From JBEVMS01 sp040508515 (GTDB lineage Bacteria > Pseudomonadota > Gammaproteobacteria > Xanthomonadales > Rhodanobacteraceae): a stretch of DNA of 25,558 nucleotides. The notes below the pieces were generated by a model. It was given only the letters and a program-made list of their open reading frames with translations. It made no database searches and was not told where the DNA came from. Location of the stretch: the NCBI GenBank assembly GCA_040508515.1, contig JBEVMS010000103.1:1-25558 (forward strand), read 5' to 3'. How positions within the stretch are numbered: the stretch's first letter is position 1; every line of letters starts with the position of its first letter. This document shows positions 24,019 to 25,558 of this stretch, one piece after another. The translations under genes and the position numbers were made by a program.

Positions 24019-25558
24019 ATGGCCAGTAAGTACAGCGAGACAGGGATGGCCGGTCACCTTCGCTCGATCAGCTTGTGGCTGCTGGCAGCAGCCACCGGAT
24101 TGATCGTGGCAGGCCTGTTTTGTGCCTGGCAGGCGTGGCTGATCGCCGACGAAAGCAATGCGGCAGCGCGGGTGCAAGCGGCGCGCGATCAGGCGGTCAC
24201 GGTGCTCGCGGCCGAGGTCGCCAGCCAGCGTCGCGCCGTCGCCGACGCGGTCGCGGCGCCAAGCCTGATCGCGCTGCTGGGCGACGCCAACGCGGCGCAG
24301 GCCGAATTGCGGCGCCGGCTGCCGCACGCCATCCGAATCGATATCTACGACGCCAACCTCGATCAGGTGCTGCACGCCGATTACCGCCAGTTCGGCTATG
24401 CCAAGGCAGCCCAGTTGCTGAACGCCGTTGGCGCGCCGGGGATCGCGCCGCTACAGACCATCGCCGACGCCGGTGCCCGCCGGCTCAGCGTGGTGGCGCC
24501 GCTGGGCCAGTCCGCGCGCCCGCAGGCCTGGGCCTGGATCGAGTTGCCGTTCGCGCCGATGCAGCAGCGTTTTGAAGCCATTCCGACCGCCGGTGGCAGA
24601 CTGCAGTTGCGTCAGGGTGAGCGGATCGGCGATTTGGTGCTGCTGTCGCGCGGTTCCACGTCGGTCGAGGACGAGCCGCAGGGTACGGCGGTGCCGGGCA
24701 GTACCTTGGTCGTGGCGGCGGCGCGCCCGTTGGCCTTTGTGGTACTGCCGCAGTCGCTGTCGCTGGCGGTGCTGCTGGCGTTGGCCGGCTTGGCCGGCGG
24801 CGGTTATTTATTGTGGCTGCGCGCCAAGCCGCGCCGCCGTGTCGATCTGCCATCTGAGGATGTTCTGTTGTCCGATTTAATCAAGTCGTCTGCCGCACCG
24901 ATCACGCCGGCCCCGTCGATGTCGCCGCCCGCACCGCCCGCCGCGCCGCCGCCGCGGGTGGCGGTCGATGCGAGCATTTTTCGCGCCTACGACGTGCGCG
25001 GCGTGGTGGGCAAATCGCTGACCGCCGAGGTCGCCTTTCTGCTCGGCCAATCGATCGGCAGCGTGATGCGCGAAAAGGGCCTGGGCGAGATCGTGGTCGG
25101 CCGCGACGGTCGGCTGTCCGGCCCGGCGCTGGCCGGCGCGTTGTCCGACGGTCTGCGTGAGGCCGGCATCGACGTGATCGACCTAGGCGCAGTGCCGACC
25201 CCGGTGGTCTACTACGCCGCCTTCAAATTCAACACCGGCAGCGGCGTGGCGGTCACCGGTAGCCACAACCCGCCCGATTACAACGGCTTCAAGATCGTGG
25301 TCGGCGGTGAGACCTTGGCCGAGGGCGCGATCCAGGACCTCTACCAGCGCATCGCTAGCGGCGAGCTGGCGCGCGGCGGCAAGGGCGGCTTGCGCCAGGT
25401 CGATGTGGGCCCCGATTACCTGGAGCGGATCGTCTCCGACGTGCAGATGGAGCGCCCGTTCAAAGTGGTGGTCGACTGCGGCAACGGCATTCCCGGCATC
25501 CTGGCGCCGCAGGTGCTGGAGGGCATCGGCGCGCAGGTGATCCCGCTGTATTGCGAGG
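24019..25558 (+). CDS. algC: Membrane-anchored phosphomannomutase/phosphoglucomutase, AlgC type (partial at window end)
   Basis: The frame is open from ATG 24019 to the window edge (513 codons seen). The catalytic part begins near residue 316 (ASIFRAYDVRGVVGKSL) and has the phosphoserine loop TGSHNPPDYNGFK with Ser415, as in AlgC/PMM-PGM enzymes. These interconvert mannose or glucose 6- and 1-phosphates for exopolysaccharide and LPS precursors. In front is a 300-residue region: a membrane helix (about 17-37), an extracytoplasmic domain of about 200 residues, a second helix (about 240-265) and a Pro/Ala-rich linker (about 292-314). The enzyme is thus fixed to the inner membrane with its catalytic domain in the cytoplasm. 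Longer AlgC forms are known in Pseudomonas and Xanthomonas. The start has AAGGGG upstream; ATG 24046 is an alternative. Confidence 0.9.
   Translation, partial: MASKYSETGMAGHLRSISLWLLAAATGLIVAGLFCAWQAWLIADESNAAARVQAARDQAVTVLAAEVASQRRAVADAVAAPSLIALLGDANAAQAELRRRLPHAIRIDIYDANLDQVLHADYRQFGYAKAAQLLNAVGAPGIAPLQTIADAGARRLSVVAPLGQSARPQAWAWIELPFAPMQQRFEAIPTAGGRLQLRQGERIGDLVLLSRGSTSVEDEPQGTAVPGSTLVVAAARPLAFVVLPQSLSLAVLLALAGLAGGGYLLWLRAKPRRRVDLPSEDVLLSDLIKSSAAPITPAPSMSPPAPPAAPPPRVAVDASIFRAYDVRGVVGKSLTAEVAFLLGQSIGSVMREKGLGEIVVGRDGRLSGPALAGALSDGLREAGIDVIDLGAVPTPVVYYAAFKFNTGSGVAVTGSHNPPDYNGFKIVVGGETLAEGAIQDLYQRIASGELARGGKGGLRQVDVGPDYLERIVSDVQMERPFKVVVDCGNGIPGILAPQVLEGIGAQVIPLYCE

Overview
The window is chromosomal DNA of a GC-rich gammaproteobacterium, most likely from the Xanthomonadales/Lysobacterales. 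This rests on gene content and order: glnA-ntrB-ntrC, divergent speE and speA, argS-SPOR protein, and radC divergent from coaBC-dut-algC. The protein sequences also resemble that order. I could not run a search, so genus is left open. I see no rRNA, tRNA, insertion sequence, phage gene or CRISPR array. Most of the window is core metabolism, and no defence or biosynthetic island is visible.

Layout. 1-3008 (+): the 3' end of glnA, a hairpin, then the nitrogen two-component pair ntrB and ntrC. 3009-4083 is a disturbed patch: a GNAT acetyltransferase lies between two decayed tandem duplications. One duplication joins the ntrC tail to the GNAT start. The other repeats the 3' end of the minus-strand gene that follows. 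4084-5217 (-) is a conserved-looking protein of unknown function, divergent from a FadI-type thiolase (5334-6620). A small TonB-C-like protein with an in-frame minisatellite follows, convergent with a large phospholipase D-family lipoprotein (7274-9229, -).

9318-12215 (-) holds four genes that could form one transcription unit: a secreted unknown protein, an orphan ParA-type ATPase, SixA and a YceI-family protein. The last two overlap at GTGA. A 65-residue membrane protein is divergent from them. speE (-) and speA (+) are divergent polyamine genes, and speA has a leader with a strong hairpin. After speA comes a closely packed set: 3-hydroxybutyrate dehydrogenase, a patatin-like phospholipase and a beta-hydroxyacid dehydrogenase, ending at a strong bidirectional terminator. 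argS and a SPOR-domain protein face it on the minus strand.

21074-21557 is the most interesting non-coding stretch. It holds two DnaA-box-like sites, an AT-rich 20-bp palindrome, and then three stem-loops ending in a textbook Rho-independent terminator on the plus strand. No plus-strand gene precedes that terminator, so a small RNA is the simplest explanation. The window closes with radC (-) and the translationally coupled coaBC-dut pair (+). Last is the 5' part of a membrane-anchored phosphomannomutase/phosphoglucomutase of AlgC type, cut by the window end.

The genes serve nitrogen assimilation (glnA, ntrBC), polyamine synthesis (speA, speE), acyl and hydroxybutyrate metabolism (fadI, bdhA), cofactor and nucleotide supply (coaBC, dut), translation (argS) and envelope functions (AlgC, PLD lipoprotein, SPOR, YceI).
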